Source: Streptomyces sp. NBC_00448 (lineage in GTDB: Bacteria > Actinomycetota > Actinomycetes > Streptomycetales > Streptomycetaceae). Taken from it: a stretch of 64,000 nt of DNA. This document shows, piece by piece, positions 15,410 through 24,425 of this stretch. The notes beneath the pieces were generated by a model. That model searched no databases, was not told the origin of the DNA, and saw nothing but the letters and a program-made list of their open reading frames with translations. Each line of letters starts with the position of its first letter. Positions within the stretch are counted from its first letter, which is position 1. The stretch is taken from positions 496,001 to 560,000 of the forward strand of contig NZ_CP107913.1 of NCBI RefSeq assembly GCF_036014115.1, read 5' to 3'. The translations under genes were made by a program, and so were the position numbers.

Positions 15410-16198
15410 ATGGCTATCGCTGAGCTGTTGGTCGTGGAGGACGACACCGAGATCGCGTCGGAGCTTGACCGGGCGCTGGTGAGCCACGGCTATCACGTCG
15501 CGCTGGCGGCGAACGGCGGGCAGGCCACGGAGCAGGCCGGGCGCTTGCCGCCCGACCTGGTCCTGCTCGACCTGGGCCTGCCGGACATGGACGGCGTCGA
15601 CCTGTGCCGCAGGCTGCGCGCCGGCCTCCCGGTGGAGACGGTGATCGTCGTCCTCACGGCCCGCACCCAGGAGTTCGAGGTGGTGGTGGCGCTCGACGCG
15701 GGGGCCGACGACTACCTCACCAAGCCGTTCCGGCTCACCGAACTGCTGGCCCGTCTTCGCGCGCACCTGCGCCGCCGGGCGACGGCGGCGGGCCCGGCGG
15801 TGATGAGAATCGGCAGCGCCCGGATCGACACGGCCACCCGCCGCGTGCACATCGGCGACCGTGAAGTACGCCTGCGGCCCAAGGAGTTCGACTTGCTGGC
15901 CACGCTCGCCCGGTCGGCCGGCACGGTGGTCAGCCGGAGTCGTCTGATGGCCGAGGTCTGGGACGACGAATGGTTCGGCACCAGCAGCAAGACCCTCGAC
16001 GTCCATGTGTCGGCGCTGCGCCGCAGGCTCGCCGACGCGGACTGCGGTCCGGAGGCCGCCCGTATCACCACCGTCCGGGGCAGGGGTACCGCTACGAGAC
16101 CTCGTAGCGGTACCACGGCTCCTCGGCCGGCGGCCCCTCGTCGGCTTCCGGTTCCTCGGGTGCTTCCGGGGCCTCCAGCGCGGGCAGCAGCAGGCTGA
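15410..16198 (+). CDS. OmpR/PhoB-family response regulator, C-terminus frameshifted
   Basis: Start at ATG 15410 (AIAELLVVEDDTEI). The receiver domain has the acidic pair in VEDD, phospho-Asp in LVLLDLGLPDMDG, Thr/Ser in VVLTART and Lys in DDYLTKPF; the winged-helix effector covers about residues 125-225 (RLRPKEFDLLATLARSAGTV, then SKTLDVHVSALRRRLAD). The family ends with T-V-R-G-x-G-Y-R-Y-E. Here the DNA encodes that end (GGGTACCGCTACGAGACC) only if one more G is present in CAGGGGTACC at about 16081-16090. As given, the frame slips and adds about 38 unrelated residues, running antisense into the sensor-kinase 3' end until 16198. A natural frameshift or a sequencing slip in the G run would both explain this. 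Confidence 0.85.
   Translation: MAIAELLVVEDDTEIASELDRALVSHGYHVALAANGGQATEQAGRLPPDLVLLDLGLPDMDGVDLCRRLRAGLPVETVIVVLTARTQEFEVVVALDAGADDYLTKPFRLTELLARLRAHLRRRATAAGPAVMRIGSARIDTATRRVHIGDREVRLRPKEFDLLATLARSAGTVVSRSRLMAEVWDDEWFGTSSKTLDVHVSALRRRLADADCGPEAARITTVRGRGTATRPRSGTTAPRPAAPRRLPVPRVLPGPPARAAAG
16085..16114. terminator. Perfect 14-bp palindrome shared by the 3' ends of convergent regulator and kinase genes
   Basis: Arms GGTACCGCTACGAG (16085-16098) and CTCGTAGCGGTACC (16101-16114) around AC. Read forward it encodes YRYE at the intended regulator C-terminus; read backward it encodes YRYEVS and the stop of the sensor kinase. It probably acts as a bidirectional terminator made from coding DNA. 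Confidence 0.7.
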
Positions 16199-17537
16199 GG
16201 ACCGTACGCGGCCCCGCCCGGCGCAGCACCAGCCGGCCGCCCTCGGCCTCGGCAAGGGAGCGGGCCAGCGGCAGTCCGATACCGTGCCGCCGGCCGTCGC
16301 GCTGCACCACGCCGAATCCGTCGCACCAGTCGCCGGCCGGCCCTGGGCCCTCGTCGCCGACTTCGAGCGCGATGCCCATGCCCAGGTCGGCCGCGGTCAC
16401 GGTGATGGCGCCGCGGCCGTGGGTCAGTGCGTTGTCCAGCAGGGTGTCCATGATCTGGACGATCGCGGCCGCCGACGCGGTGACCGGTGGCAGACCCGGC
16501 TCGCATCGGACGGCGAGAGTACGGCCGGCGTCGCGGACCGCGTCGCGGTTGCGCTGGACCACGCGGTCGAGGAGCGAGGCGACCGCGGTGGACGCGCTGG
16601 GCCGGTGGGTGTCCCGCGACAGGCGCAGGAGATCCTCGACGGTGTCACCGAGGTGTGCGGCACGGCGGGCGGCGTCGGCCAAGGCCCGGCCGCACTCCCC
16701 CTCCGTGCACGGCTCGGCCGACTCCAGGCCGAGGACCAGTGCGGTGAGGGGAGTTCGGAGCTGATGGGAGACCGAGGTGCTGAACCGGCGCTCGCGCTCC
16801 AGCAGTTCGCCGAGCCGCCGACCCGTCACGGCCAGGGCCCGCCCCACGGCGTCGGCTTCCCGCAGCCCGGTGTGCTCGGGACGCACGGTGAAATCGCCCG
16901 CGCCCAGCGCCCGAGCGGCTGCCGTGAGGCGTTCGAGCGGTGTCGCGATCCGGCGGGCGAGCCGCCAGGCGAGCAACGCCGCCAGGGCGACGACGACCGC
17001 GCCGAGCGCGGCGAGCACCAGCCATGCCACCAGGGTGCTGTCCGCCACCGGGTCCCAGGGCATCCACACCCGGACCACCGCCATGACCGCGCCGTCGTGC
17101 AGCACCGGCGCGGCGACCTCGAGCCGCCCCCGCTCCACCCCCTGGTGCACCTGGCCGTCCCGGGCCAGAACGGTGATCGCCGAGGATGCGGGGCCGGAAC
17201 CCCACACTCGGCGGCCGGACGGCCCGTACACCGCCAGATCCGTCCCGCGCGACGGGCCGCGGCGCCCGGACGGGCGGATGCGACGCTCCGCTTCACGGCC
17301 GGACATGTCGCCGGGCACGTCGCCGGACACGTCGGCCGCCGCCCAGACCGCGTCCCGTTGCAGCCGCGCCACCGCCGCATCGCGGTAGATCCGGCTGACG
17401 GCCACGGCCAGCGGCAGAGTGAAGACCATGACCGCGCACGCCGTCACGGCGATGATCGACACCAGCACCTTGCGGTGCACGGACGTGCCGCGCCGTCCGG
17501 TCACCGGGTCCGCCGGCACACCGCGGTGCCCGCGCAT
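16092..17537 (-). CDS. Sensor histidine kinase (HisKA type) paired with the 15410 regulator
   Basis: About 481 aa from ATG 17537; GTG 17480 (VHRKVLVS) is an alternative start. The order is helix 1 (VLVSIIAVTACAVMVFTLPL), a sensor loop of about 120 residues, helix 2 (LVAWLVLAALGAVVVALAAL), HAMP, the phospho-acceptor box FSTSVSHQLRTPLTALVLGL, N-box DTLLDNALTHG, G1 VGDEGPGP and G2 HGIGLPLARSLAEAEGG. The C-terminus ends acidic then WYRYEVS. Convergent gene order with its regulator is unusual for an actinomycete pair, which are normally co-transcribed, but no other partner is nearby. The signal is unknown. Confidence 0.88.
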   Translation of the reverse strand: MRGHRGVPADPVTGRRGTSVHRKVLVSIIAVTACAVMVFTLPLAVAVSRIYRDAAVARLQRDAVWAAADVSGDVPGDMSGREAERRIRPSGRRGPSRGTDLAVYGPSGRRVWGSGPASSAITVLARDGQVHQGVERGRLEVAAPVLHDGAVMAVVRVWMPWDPVADSTLVAWLVLAALGAVVVALAALLAWRLARRIATPLERLTAAARALGAGDFTVRPEHTGLREADAVGRALAVTGRRLGELLERERRFSTSVSHQLRTPLTALVLGLESAEPCTEGECGRALADAARRAAHLGDTVEDLLRLSRDTHRPSASTAVASLLDRVVQRNRDAVRDAGRTLAVRCEPGLPPVTASAAAIVQIMDTLLDNALTHGRGAITVTAADLGMGIALEVGDEGPGPAGDWCDGFGVVQRDGRRHGIGLPLARSLAEAEGGRLVLRRAGPRTVLSLLLPALEAPEAPEEPEADEGPPAEEPWYRYEVS

Positions 17538-18004
17538 GCGCAGCTTCAACGCGGCCGGACCTCCTCTCGCGCGCATCCCGAACCACCGAATGGCCGAACC
17601 ACCGGCCGGTCGACCCACCCGCCGGCCTGGCCGAGCGGGCGACGGGCCGACCTGCGGGTCCGGGCGACGGCCCACCCGCCGTTCCCCCGCGGCAGGAGCA
17701 ATCCTGGACGCAACCGCCCGGTATACGCACGTCTCGGCGGTTTGATCGAAAACGCGCGGAGCGCCGTGGCCCGCGTCCCGCGGCGACGGCGGCCGGCCGC
17801 CGCACGCCCCGCGGCCGTCATGTCGGCCCCCGCGCGGCGCTGTTGCCGCACCCGTGGCCCGTTCCCGACCCGGTCGGAGAGGAGGCCGGTGCCGGACGGC
17901 ATCTCCGTCAACCAGGCCGGCCCGGGGGCGCTCACGCTCCTCGCGATCCCCTCTCCCCGAACCCCGAACCCCGATCCCCCGCGCAGCGAACTCCCCCGCT
18001 CCCC

Positions 18005-18059
18005 TTGACGCTTGCCGCCCGCGGTGGAAGTATCGGCGCGCACCTGACAACGTTGTCAG
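18005..18059 (+). promoter_or_regulatory. Promoter with LacI-type operator ahead of the GH130-like gene
   Basis: CTGACAACGTTGTCAG (18044-18059) is a perfect 16-bp palindrome with a central CG, the usual form of LacI/GalR operators in actinomycetes. TTGACG (18005-18010) and an AT-richer AAGTAT (18028-18033, 17-bp spacing) just upstream could be the promoter. It lies 82 bp before the ATG at 18142. No lacI gene is in the window. The rest of 17538-18043 holds nothing I can support. Confidence 0.65.
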
Positions 18060-18141
18060 AGCCTGCCCGCGGCCGGTGGCCGCACGGTGCGCTCCGAAGA
18101 ACCCCTGGGACCGTTCGCGTCGAGTTGAGAGGTGTCGGGTC

Positions 18142-20931
18142 ATGGTCGTTTTCCATCGAGTCGTCGCGTGCCTGCGGAAGAGGCCGGATTCGCCCCGGCC
18201 GCCGCGCGCCCGGCCCCGGCGCACGGCGCTGCGACTGCTGGCGGTGGGTGCGATCGCCGCGGCGGTCGGCCTGGCGCCGACCGCCGCGACATCGGCGGTC
18301 GGCGCCCCCCGCCCGCCGGACCACGTGGGCGCCGCTCCCGCGGGCGCGCCGTCGCCGTCAACGCCGTCACCGTCCTCGCCCACGAAGACCGCCGCCGACG
18401 ACGCCGGTTACACCGCCGCGAATCTTCCGGACTGGGCCATCGGCCCGTTCACCCGCAGCGCGGACAATCCTCTGATGACGCCGAGCGGCAGCGGGTACGA
18501 GGCCGGCGCCCTGTACAACCCGGGCGTGCTCTACCGCGGTGGCCAGTACAAGATGCTCTACCGCGCGCAGGGTTCCTACGGCGGCCCGTCGCAGATCGGC
18601 TACGCCTCCAGCAAGGACGGCACGCACTTCGCCGAGGACACCGCCGCGAACCCGGTGATCGACTTCGGGCTGGCCGGCCAGCAGGACAAGTGCGGTCTCG
18701 AGGACCCGCGGCTGTTCGAACTGCACGGCACCTACTACTCGTTCTTCACCTCCGTCCACCCGAAGGCGGACGGCTCGTGCTACGGCTCGTACGACATCGC
18801 CGAGTCCACCTCGTCCGACGGCGTCCACTGGAGCACGCCGTGGACGGTGGAGCCGAACGCCGGCAACAACAAGGACGCGGCGGTGGTCACCGACGCGAAC
18901 GGCAGCCCGAGGAAGGTCAACGGCGAGTACGTCATGTACTTCGGCCAGGGCGACACCGGCACGGACATCGCGTACTCCTCGGACCTGCGCACCTGGCACG
19001 CGAAGGGCAGCACCACCGCGCGGACGGCCGACCCGCTCGACATCCACTACCCGAAGGGCTGGCAACCGTACGAGGTGTCCGTCGCGGTCACCGGCTACCG
19101 GACCGTGGTGGGCCGGCCGGCCAACTCCGACATCGTCGTGTTCACCGCCGGCACCCTGATGGCCAACGGCCGCTGGTTCTACGCGATCAGCGAGGAGGAG
19201 TTCTCCGGCCAGGACCCGACGCGGATGCTGCACCAGCTCAGCGACGCGGTGCTCACGCCGACACCGGACGTGCCGTACGAGTGGAACGGCCAGACCCCCA
19301 AGACGGCCTGGATGAACAGCATCTTCTTCCACGACGGCCAGTGGATGATGTACTACGGCGCCGGCGACACGGTCACCGGCCTCGCCACCGCGGGGCTGCG
19401 CCGCCCGCTGCCGGCCCGCCCGGCCGGGACGCCGTTCCGGACCGGCTTCGAGCACGGTCAGCCCGCACCGGACTGGGTCGACAGCGTCGACACCTCACCC
19501 GGGGGCGGCGGGATCGCGAACGTCACCGCGTACGGCGGCGCGACCGGCCCCGAGGCCGGCGCACGCCAGGAGAACGACCACGACGGCACCAACGCGCTCA
19601 TGTACTCCGGCCACGCCGCCGGGGCGGCCGACGACCACGCCTACCTGCGGCTGTTCGACCTGTCCGACCGGCCGGTGCGCGTCGGCAGGGACACCACCCT
19701 GAGCTACTGGATCTACCCGCAGGCCAACGGCCCGTCCGCCACCGGTGTCAGCGGCGACAACAGCAGTTGCGTGGCGCCGGACCTCGTCTTCTCCGACGGC
19801 AGCACCCTGCACTCCCTCCGCGGGTCCCCGCTCACGCCCGCGTCGCAGTGCGGCAAGCTCACACTCGGCCGGTGGAACCAGGTCAGCGTGGACATCGGCA
19901 AGGCGGCCGCGGGCCGGAAGATCGTCCGCGTCGACCTGGGCTACGACCAGCCGGCCGGCAGCGGGGGCTACCGCGGCTACGTCGACGACATCGCGCTCTC
20001 GAACACCCCGTCACATCCCGCGACGATCAGCCGCGTCACACCGGCGCAGGCTGCCCCGGGCCAGCAGGTCACCCTCACCGGCACCGGCTTCGGCGCCTCC
20101 TCGGGCGGCCGGCACCTGCTGCTGTCCGACGGCGGCGTCAACTGGGGCGGGGCGGGCGACCTGGGCACGCTCACGATCGACCACTGGTCGGACCGGTCCG
20201 TCACCTTCACGGTGCCGCGGCCCAGCGGCCCGGCGATCTCGACGAGTTCGGGGCCGGCGAACATCTGGCGGGTCGAACCCGGCAGCACCGCGAGCGTCGC
20301 GGTGGTCACCGGGCCCGGCGGGACGTCCGGCAGCGGGCAGTTCACCGTCGCACCCACCGACGCGCTGTCGGACTACTCCAACGACGTGGGCGTCTCGCCC
20401 GACACCAACCGCGGTTGCGGCGCGCTCGACAACGGCACCGACACGTACTCCGCCGACGCGCTCGCCACGGCCTCGCCGCACCCGCTCACCCCCGGCGCAC
20501 CCGTGACCGTCGGCGGCCTGACCTTCACCTGGCCGCAGGCACGGCCGTGCGAGAACGACAACGTGCGCGCGCTCGGCCAGACCGTCCTGCTGCCCCACCG
20601 GTCCGGCGCCAGTGTGATCGGCTTCCTCGGCGCGGCGACGGACGGCGCCCACTCGGGCACGGTGACGATCCACTACACCGACGGCAGCAGCGGCACCGCG
20701 AAGCTGGCGCAGTCGGACTGGGGCACCGCACCCGGCACCGGCAACACCGAGGTCTCCGCGATGACCTACCGCAACCAGGCGCTCGGCAAGCAGGACCACG
20801 CCTTCTACGTCGACGAGCAGACCGTCCCGGTCGACCCGGCGAAGGTCGTCGCGTCGATCACCCTGCCCACCGACAAGGACATCCACGTCTTCGCGCTGGC
20901 GCAGGACGGCACCCCGGCCGCGGGACGCTAG
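18142..20931 (+). CDS. Secreted GH130-like five-bladed propeller protein with accessory domains
   Basis: The ATG at 18142 has GAGAGG about ten bases ahead and begins a 929-aa exported protein. An arginine-rich n-region, a hydrophobic segment (ALRLLAVGAIAAAVGLAPT) and an AxA-like site form a signal peptide, followed by a Ser/Pro/Thr linker. Residues about 90-430 resemble the GH130/GH43-type propeller: YNPGVLYRGGQYKMLYRAQG, IGYASSKDGTHF, CGLEDPRLFELHGTYY and VMYFGQGDTGTDIAYSSD. GH130 enzymes process beta-mannosides, but secreted versions and close GH43/GH32 folds exist, so the substrate is open. Next come a jelly-roll-like domain (about 435-620), an IPT/TIG domain (about 625-740) and a C-terminal beta domain (about 745-925) seen in actinobacterial glycosidases. 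The upstream LacI-type operator suggests sugar control. Confidence 0.75.
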   Translation: MVVFHRVVACLRKRPDSPRPPRARPRRTALRLLAVGAIAAAVGLAPTAATSAVGAPRPPDHVGAAPAGAPSPSTPSPSSPTKTAADDAGYTAANLPDWAIGPFTRSADNPLMTPSGSGYEAGALYNPGVLYRGGQYKMLYRAQGSYGGPSQIGYASSKDGTHFAEDTAANPVIDFGLAGQQDKCGLEDPRLFELHGTYYSFFTSVHPKADGSCYGSYDIAESTSSDGVHWSTPWTVEPNAGNNKDAAVVTDANGSPRKVNGEYVMYFGQGDTGTDIAYSSDLRTWHAKGSTTARTADPLDIHYPKGWQPYEVSVAVTGYRTVVGRPANSDIVVFTAGTLMANGRWFYAISEEEFSGQDPTRMLHQLSDAVLTPTPDVPYEWNGQTPKTAWMNSIFFHDGQWMMYYGAGDTVTGLATAGLRRPLPARPAGTPFRTGFEHGQPAPDWVDSVDTSPGGGGIANVTAYGGATGPEAGARQENDHDGTNALMYSGHAAGAADDHAYLRLFDLSDRPVRVGRDTTLSYWIYPQANGPSATGVSGDNSSCVAPDLVFSDGSTLHSLRGSPLTPASQCGKLTLGRWNQVSVDIGKAAAGRKIVRVDLGYDQPAGSGGYRGYVDDIALSNTPSHPATISRVTPAQAAPGQQVTLTGTGFGASSGGRHLLLSDGGVNWGGAGDLGTLTIDHWSDRSVTFTVPRPSGPAISTSSGPANIWRVEPGSTASVAVVTGPGGTSGSGQFTVAPTDALSDYSNDVGVSPDTNRGCGALDNGTDTYSADALATASPHPLTPGAPVTVGGLTFTWPQARPCENDNVRALGQTVLLPHRSGASVIGFLGAATDGAHSGTVTIHYTDGSSGTAKLAQSDWGTAPGTGNTEVSAMTYRNQALGKQDHAFYVDEQTVPVDPAKVVASITLPTDKDIHVFALAQDGTPAAGR

Positions 20932-20950
20932 CACGCAGGCGGGTGCGGTG

Positions 20951-20988
20951 ACCGGGCGGCTCGTCGGCGACCCGACGGACCGCCCGGT
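20951..20988. terminator. Hairpin terminator after the GH130-like gene
   Basis: ACCGGGCGG (20951-20959) pairs with CCGCCCGGT (20980-20988), and the inner CGTCGG pairs with CCGACG. It starts 20 bp after the stop at 20931. GC-rich, no U-tract. Confidence 0.55.
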
Positions 20989-21057
20989 CCCACGTTCCCC
21001 GTGGGCTCCCGGAAATGCCTTGGGCGGCGCCGGCCGGGTCGGGCATGCTCCGGCTCC

Positions 21058-21260
21058 GTGGACACGTATCTGGAGACCGAGCGCCTGGCCCTGCGCCGTT
21101 TCACGGCCGATGACGCGGGGCTGCTGATCGGGTTGGACGGCGATCCGGCGGTGAGGCAGGGCGCCGCTACCGGATGACGGTCGTCCGGGACCGCGGGCCG
21201 GAGCTGGCGCCGCGGCAAGGGCCGGGCTATGACGACTACCTGCCCCACGACGCGGCGCGC
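21058..21260 (+). pseudogene. GNAT acetyltransferase N-terminal remnant
   Basis: GTG 21058 opens a frame reading DTYLETERLALRRFTADDAG, then LLIGLDGDPAVRQG, and stops at TGA 21175-21177. The L-x-T-E-R-L-x-L-R-R-F-x-x-x-D-A start is diagnostic for RimJ/RimL-type GNAT proteins. Scrambled traces of the following region (GPGYDDY near 21220) lie in another frame. Everything after is replaced by the convergent hydrolase gene, so less than a quarter survives. Confidence 0.65.
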
Positions 21261-21263
21261 TTC

Positions 21264-22265
21264 TCATGTCTTGGACGGCTCCCGGTGCCGCCCTGGGCTA
21301 CGGGGGCACCGGTTCTTGAACTCCTCGATCGCCTCGCGGAGCACTTCGCCCGCCGCGTCACTTCCGGCATGCCCGGCGTCCTCGATGATGCGGAGCCGCG
21401 CGCCCGGCCACGCCTTCGCCAGCTCCCACGCCGTCTGGAGCGGGCATCCCATGTCGTGCCGGCCGTGCACGATCACCCCCGGAATCCCCGCCAGCTTGTG
21501 CGCGTCGCGGATCAGCTGGTCTTCCTCCAACCAGGCGCCGTTGCTGAAGATGTGTGCGCAGATCCGGACGAACGCGATCCGCGCGTCGATGTCGCGATCG
21601 CTGTACATGCCGGGGACGCCGTTGGGCTCGCCGGTGATGACCGCGTCCTCCCAAGCCAGCCAGTCGGCGGCGGCCTTCTCGCGGACCGACCGGTCGGGGC
21701 TTTCCATCAGCCGTGCGTAGCCGGCGAGCAGGTCGCCGTCCCGCGCCGCTTCGGGAAGACCCTCACGGAAACGGTCCCACGCCTCGGGGCGGAACCGCCC
21801 GGCGCCCTGATAGAGCCATTCGATCTCCGAACGGCGAGACGTCATGACCGACTGAATGACGATCTCGCTGACCCGCTCGGGGTATTGCTGTGCGTAGGCA
21901 AGGATGAGCGTCGGGCCCCAGGAGGCTCCGTTGAGCAGCCACCGCTCGATGCCGAGGTGCCGACGCAGGCGCTCCATGTCGTCGATCAGGTGCCGTGTGG
22001 TGTTGAGGCCCATGTCGGCGGCGGGGTCGCTGGCGTGCGGGGTGCTGCGGCCGCAGTTGCGTTGGTCGTAGCGGATGATCCGGTACGCCTGGGGGTCCCA
22101 CGCCCTGGTGGGCCGCCGCATCGCGCCGCCCCCCGGACCGCCGTGCACCATCAGAGCGGGTTTGCCCTCGGGATTGCCCAGCTGCTCGTAGTAGACGAAG
22201 TTGCCGTCTCCCGTGTCGAGGAACCCGGAATCGTAGGGACTCGTCGGGGGGTAGAGATCGACCAT
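21264..22265 (-). CDS. Proline iminopeptidase-like alpha/beta-hydrolase
   Basis: A 333-aa cytoplasmic enzyme starting at ATG 22265 (VDLYPPTSPYDSGFLDTGDG). It has the S33-family features: oxyanion motif HGGPGGG near residue 42, YDQRNCGRSTPHAS near 70, nucleophile elbow GASWGPTL near 110 (GGSWGS in typical enzymes, with the serine kept), acid in HGRHDMGCP near 265 and histidine in EDAGHAGSD near 295. The family removes N-terminal proline or hydrolyses amides, esters and some antibiotics' side chains. The N-terminal DPG/P-Y-x-S-G-x-L-x-x-x-D-G block argues for a true Pip. The G-A-S-W-G-P variant is slightly unusual. A monocistronic gene with no operon partner. Confidence 0.88.
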   Translation of the reverse strand: MVDLYPPTSPYDSGFLDTGDGNFVYYEQLGNPEGKPALMVHGGPGGGAMRRPTRAWDPQAYRIIRYDQRNCGRSTPHASDPAADMGLNTTRHLIDDMERLRRHLGIERWLLNGASWGPTLILAYAQQYPERVSEIVIQSVMTSRRSEIEWLYQGAGRFRPEAWDRFREGLPEAARDGDLLAGYARLMESPDRSVREKAAADWLAWEDAVITGEPNGVPGMYSDRDIDARIAFVRICAHIFSNGAWLEEDQLIRDAHKLAGIPGVIVHGRHDMGCPLQTAWELAKAWPGARLRIIEDAGHAGSDAAGEVLREAIEEFKNRCPRSPGRHREPSKT

Positions 22266-23041
22266 GGCCGTTGATCCTAGGGGCAGATGACGGTCGGCCG
22301 CGCTGAGACAACAGGCCGTCCCGTCCGCCTCGGCCGCACAGCGACAACCGGCCTGGTGGCCGCGATCGGAGCGTCCTTCCCGGCGCCTCCTGGCCTGCCG
22401 TTGAGGTAGAGCAGACACGCGAACGCCCGGGCGCCGACATCGCCGTCCCGCGCAACCGGCCGACGTGCTCATGGACAGCATCGGCCGACTGGACGATGGG
22501 AGCGGTCTTTGTCCACCCGCCCCGACTCCACAGTGAGTTCATCCGGTCTGCGCACTCGCGGCCGAGCGCGCAGCGCAACGACGTGGTGGGCTTCTCCGCA
22601 CAGACGCGAGCACGCTCACGGAGGGTCGACCGTGGCTCGGGCACGGGTCTGCAACAGCTCCGTCAGCTCACGGGCGTCGGCAAACTCCGCCTCGCGCCGC
22701 TGCCGCAGTGCCTGACGGTAGCCGGCCCCTACGGCTTCCCGGGTGTGTACCGGGCCCGCTCGTCGCAGCTGAGGGCGTCGCTGCCGCCGCTGAGCACCGC
22801 GGGGTCACCGTTGGCGCCCCCGACCCCCACGCCCGCGGCCGCCGCGCCGCTCTCCCGGCCGGTGGACCTGCGCGTGGCGCTCTCCCCCACCCGGTGGACA
22901 CCCCCAACTCCTTGGAGAAGCGGCTCCCACGGCCGTTGTCGGTAAGTCCGGCTGTTGAAAGGTGCGGAATGCCCCGGGCAGAGGCGCGCGGGCGGGCGAG
23001 GCAGCAGCGCTTCGGCCAAGCCTTGGCCGTCGGCACCATGG
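22266..23041. other. Gene-poor stretch with a short unidentified coding remnant
   Basis: No intact gene is supported. On the minus strand, about 22745-22620, a frame reading YRQALRQRREAEFADARELT, then ELLQTRARATV, and a stop looks like the amphipathic C-terminal helix of a lost protein of about 40 surviving codons; I cannot name the family. Elsewhere I see only GC-biased open frames without starts or ribosome-binding sites. Confidence 0.3.
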
Positions 23042-24211
23042 CTACGGCGCGGAACTCAGGGGCGGGACTTGCCAGAACATCGTTGGAGGCTGAAGTAGAG
23101 GCGATGGCTCGGGGCCAGGATCTTCGGTGGTGATGACCCCGGCGCCGGAGTGGTCGAAGCCGCTCGGCCAGCGAGTGCGCTCGCTGGCAAGAGCGCCGGT
23201 CAGCCGTGCCCGGAGAAGATCGGCCGTACTCAGGTCGGTGCCGCGCACGTCGGCCATGCGGAGATCGGCGTTGCGGAAGACCGCGCCCCGGGCGTCGGCC
23301 TTGCGAAGGATCGCCTCGCGTAGGTCAGTCTCGGTGAAGTCGGTGTCGCGCAGGTCCGCACTGACCAGTTTCGCGCCGCGCAGGTCGGCCAGAACGCAGC
23401 GAGCCCGGCGGAGGATCGCCGTGGTGAAGTCGGCATGCCGCAGGTTGACCGAGACCAGGGACGACTGGGTCAAATTGGCGTGGTAGAGACCCGCCGCCTC
23501 CATGCAGGAGCGGTCAAAGTTGATCTCGGGCAGCCACAGCCCGTCGCAGTCGGCCCGCCGAAGGTCGGTGGAACTGAGGTTGAGCCAGGGATTGTCACGG
23601 GGATGCTGGCACAGCACGCCGAGAGCAGTCAGCGCCACCTGGGCGTCTGCGGCACGGGTCTCCAACGGCGCGACGTCGTTGATGGACACGTCCGCCGCTG
23701 ATCCCGGCCCCGTGGACGTCCAGGGCAAGTGCGTACGCAGGTACGCGGCCTGGATCGAGAGGATGGCCTCACGGTCCCTGGCGGACTGCTCCCCGATCTG
23801 CCACAGCGCGTGCAGGCCGCCGATGCGCACATCCAGCTTGTCGCTGCCGAGTTGGTCGACCGCCCTGCTGAACCGGTCGGTGACGTAGCCCAGTTGCGCG
23901 GCCCGCAGCCCCTCCTGACTGACCCGCAACTGCCGCCAGGTGGCGTACGCGCCGAAGAGTACGACCAGACCGCCGACCACCTGCAACAGCGTGGTACGCA
24001 CGTCGTTGACCGCGCTCAGGCGATCCTGCGGGGCCACTCTCGCCCCGGCGAGATCATGGTCGACCACCGCATCCGGCAGGAAGACGAACACCGCACCCAG
24101 AACGACCAGTCCCACGATCCCGACCAGCAGGACCAGGGCTACGCGGTGGCCGGCCCACCGGCCGCGCCATTCCCGCCGGCCCCCGCCGGAGCTTCCCGTC
24201 CCCATGGACAA
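23042..24211 (-). CDS. Pentapeptide-repeat membrane protein
   Basis: A 389-aa protein with two N-terminal helices (VALVLLVGIVGLVVLGAVFV and TTLLQVVGGLVVLFGAYATW) and a cytoplasmic part starting RQLRVSQEGLRAAQLGYVTD, then FSRAVDQLGSDKLDVRIGGL and ALWQIGEQSARDREAI. That membrane-plus-FSRAVDQLGS arrangement is common to a group of actinobacterial and cyanobacterial pentapeptide proteins. Residues about 205-335 hold A(D/N)Lxx repeats (LSSTDLRRADCDGLWLPEIN, LRGAKLVSADLRDTDFTETD, LREAILRKADARGAVFRNAD) that should fold into a right-handed quadrilateral beta-helix. Function unknown; MfpA/Qnr-like topoisomerase mimicry is not supported because of the membrane anchor. Confidence 0.9.
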   Translation of the reverse strand: MSMGTGSSGGGRREWRGRWAGHRVALVLLVGIVGLVVLGAVFVFLPDAVVDHDLAGARVAPQDRLSAVNDVRTTLLQVVGGLVVLFGAYATWRQLRVSQEGLRAAQLGYVTDRFSRAVDQLGSDKLDVRIGGLHALWQIGEQSARDREAILSIQAAYLRTHLPWTSTGPGSAADVSINDVAPLETRAADAQVALTALGVLCQHPRDNPWLNLSSTDLRRADCDGLWLPEINFDRSCMEAAGLYHANLTQSSLVSVNLRHADFTTAILRRARCVLADLRGAKLVSADLRDTDFTETDLREAILRKADARGAVFRNADLRMADVRGTDLSTADLLRARLTGALASERTRWPSGFDHSGAGVITTEDPGPEPSPLLQPPTMFWQVPPLSSAP

Positions 24212-24425
24212 GCGAGCCTAGGGCCCCCTCCAGATCCGATCAACACACCCTGATCGAACAGCCTCGACTCTCCCGCACCGGGCGGACGGCCGAGAGGACG
24301 GGTAGGTGCCCGCCGACGGCGCGTACCAGGGCGATTCGGGCAAGGTCGAACAAGGGGCGCGGCGACGTCCAGAGGAACGCGGAGAGCGTCCACGCCGCCT
24401 TCCGCACGAAGCGGGGAGGAAAGCG

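Noticed and set aside
22509..22945. Several short frames between the iminopeptidase and pentapeptide genes
   Set aside because: Arg/Pro/Ser-rich composition with no start signals; shadows of GC-rich DNA.
23042..24211. MfpA/Qnr-type fluoroquinolone resistance role for the pentapeptide protein
   Set aside because: The protein is membrane-anchored with a long non-repeat domain, unlike the small soluble gyrase mimics.
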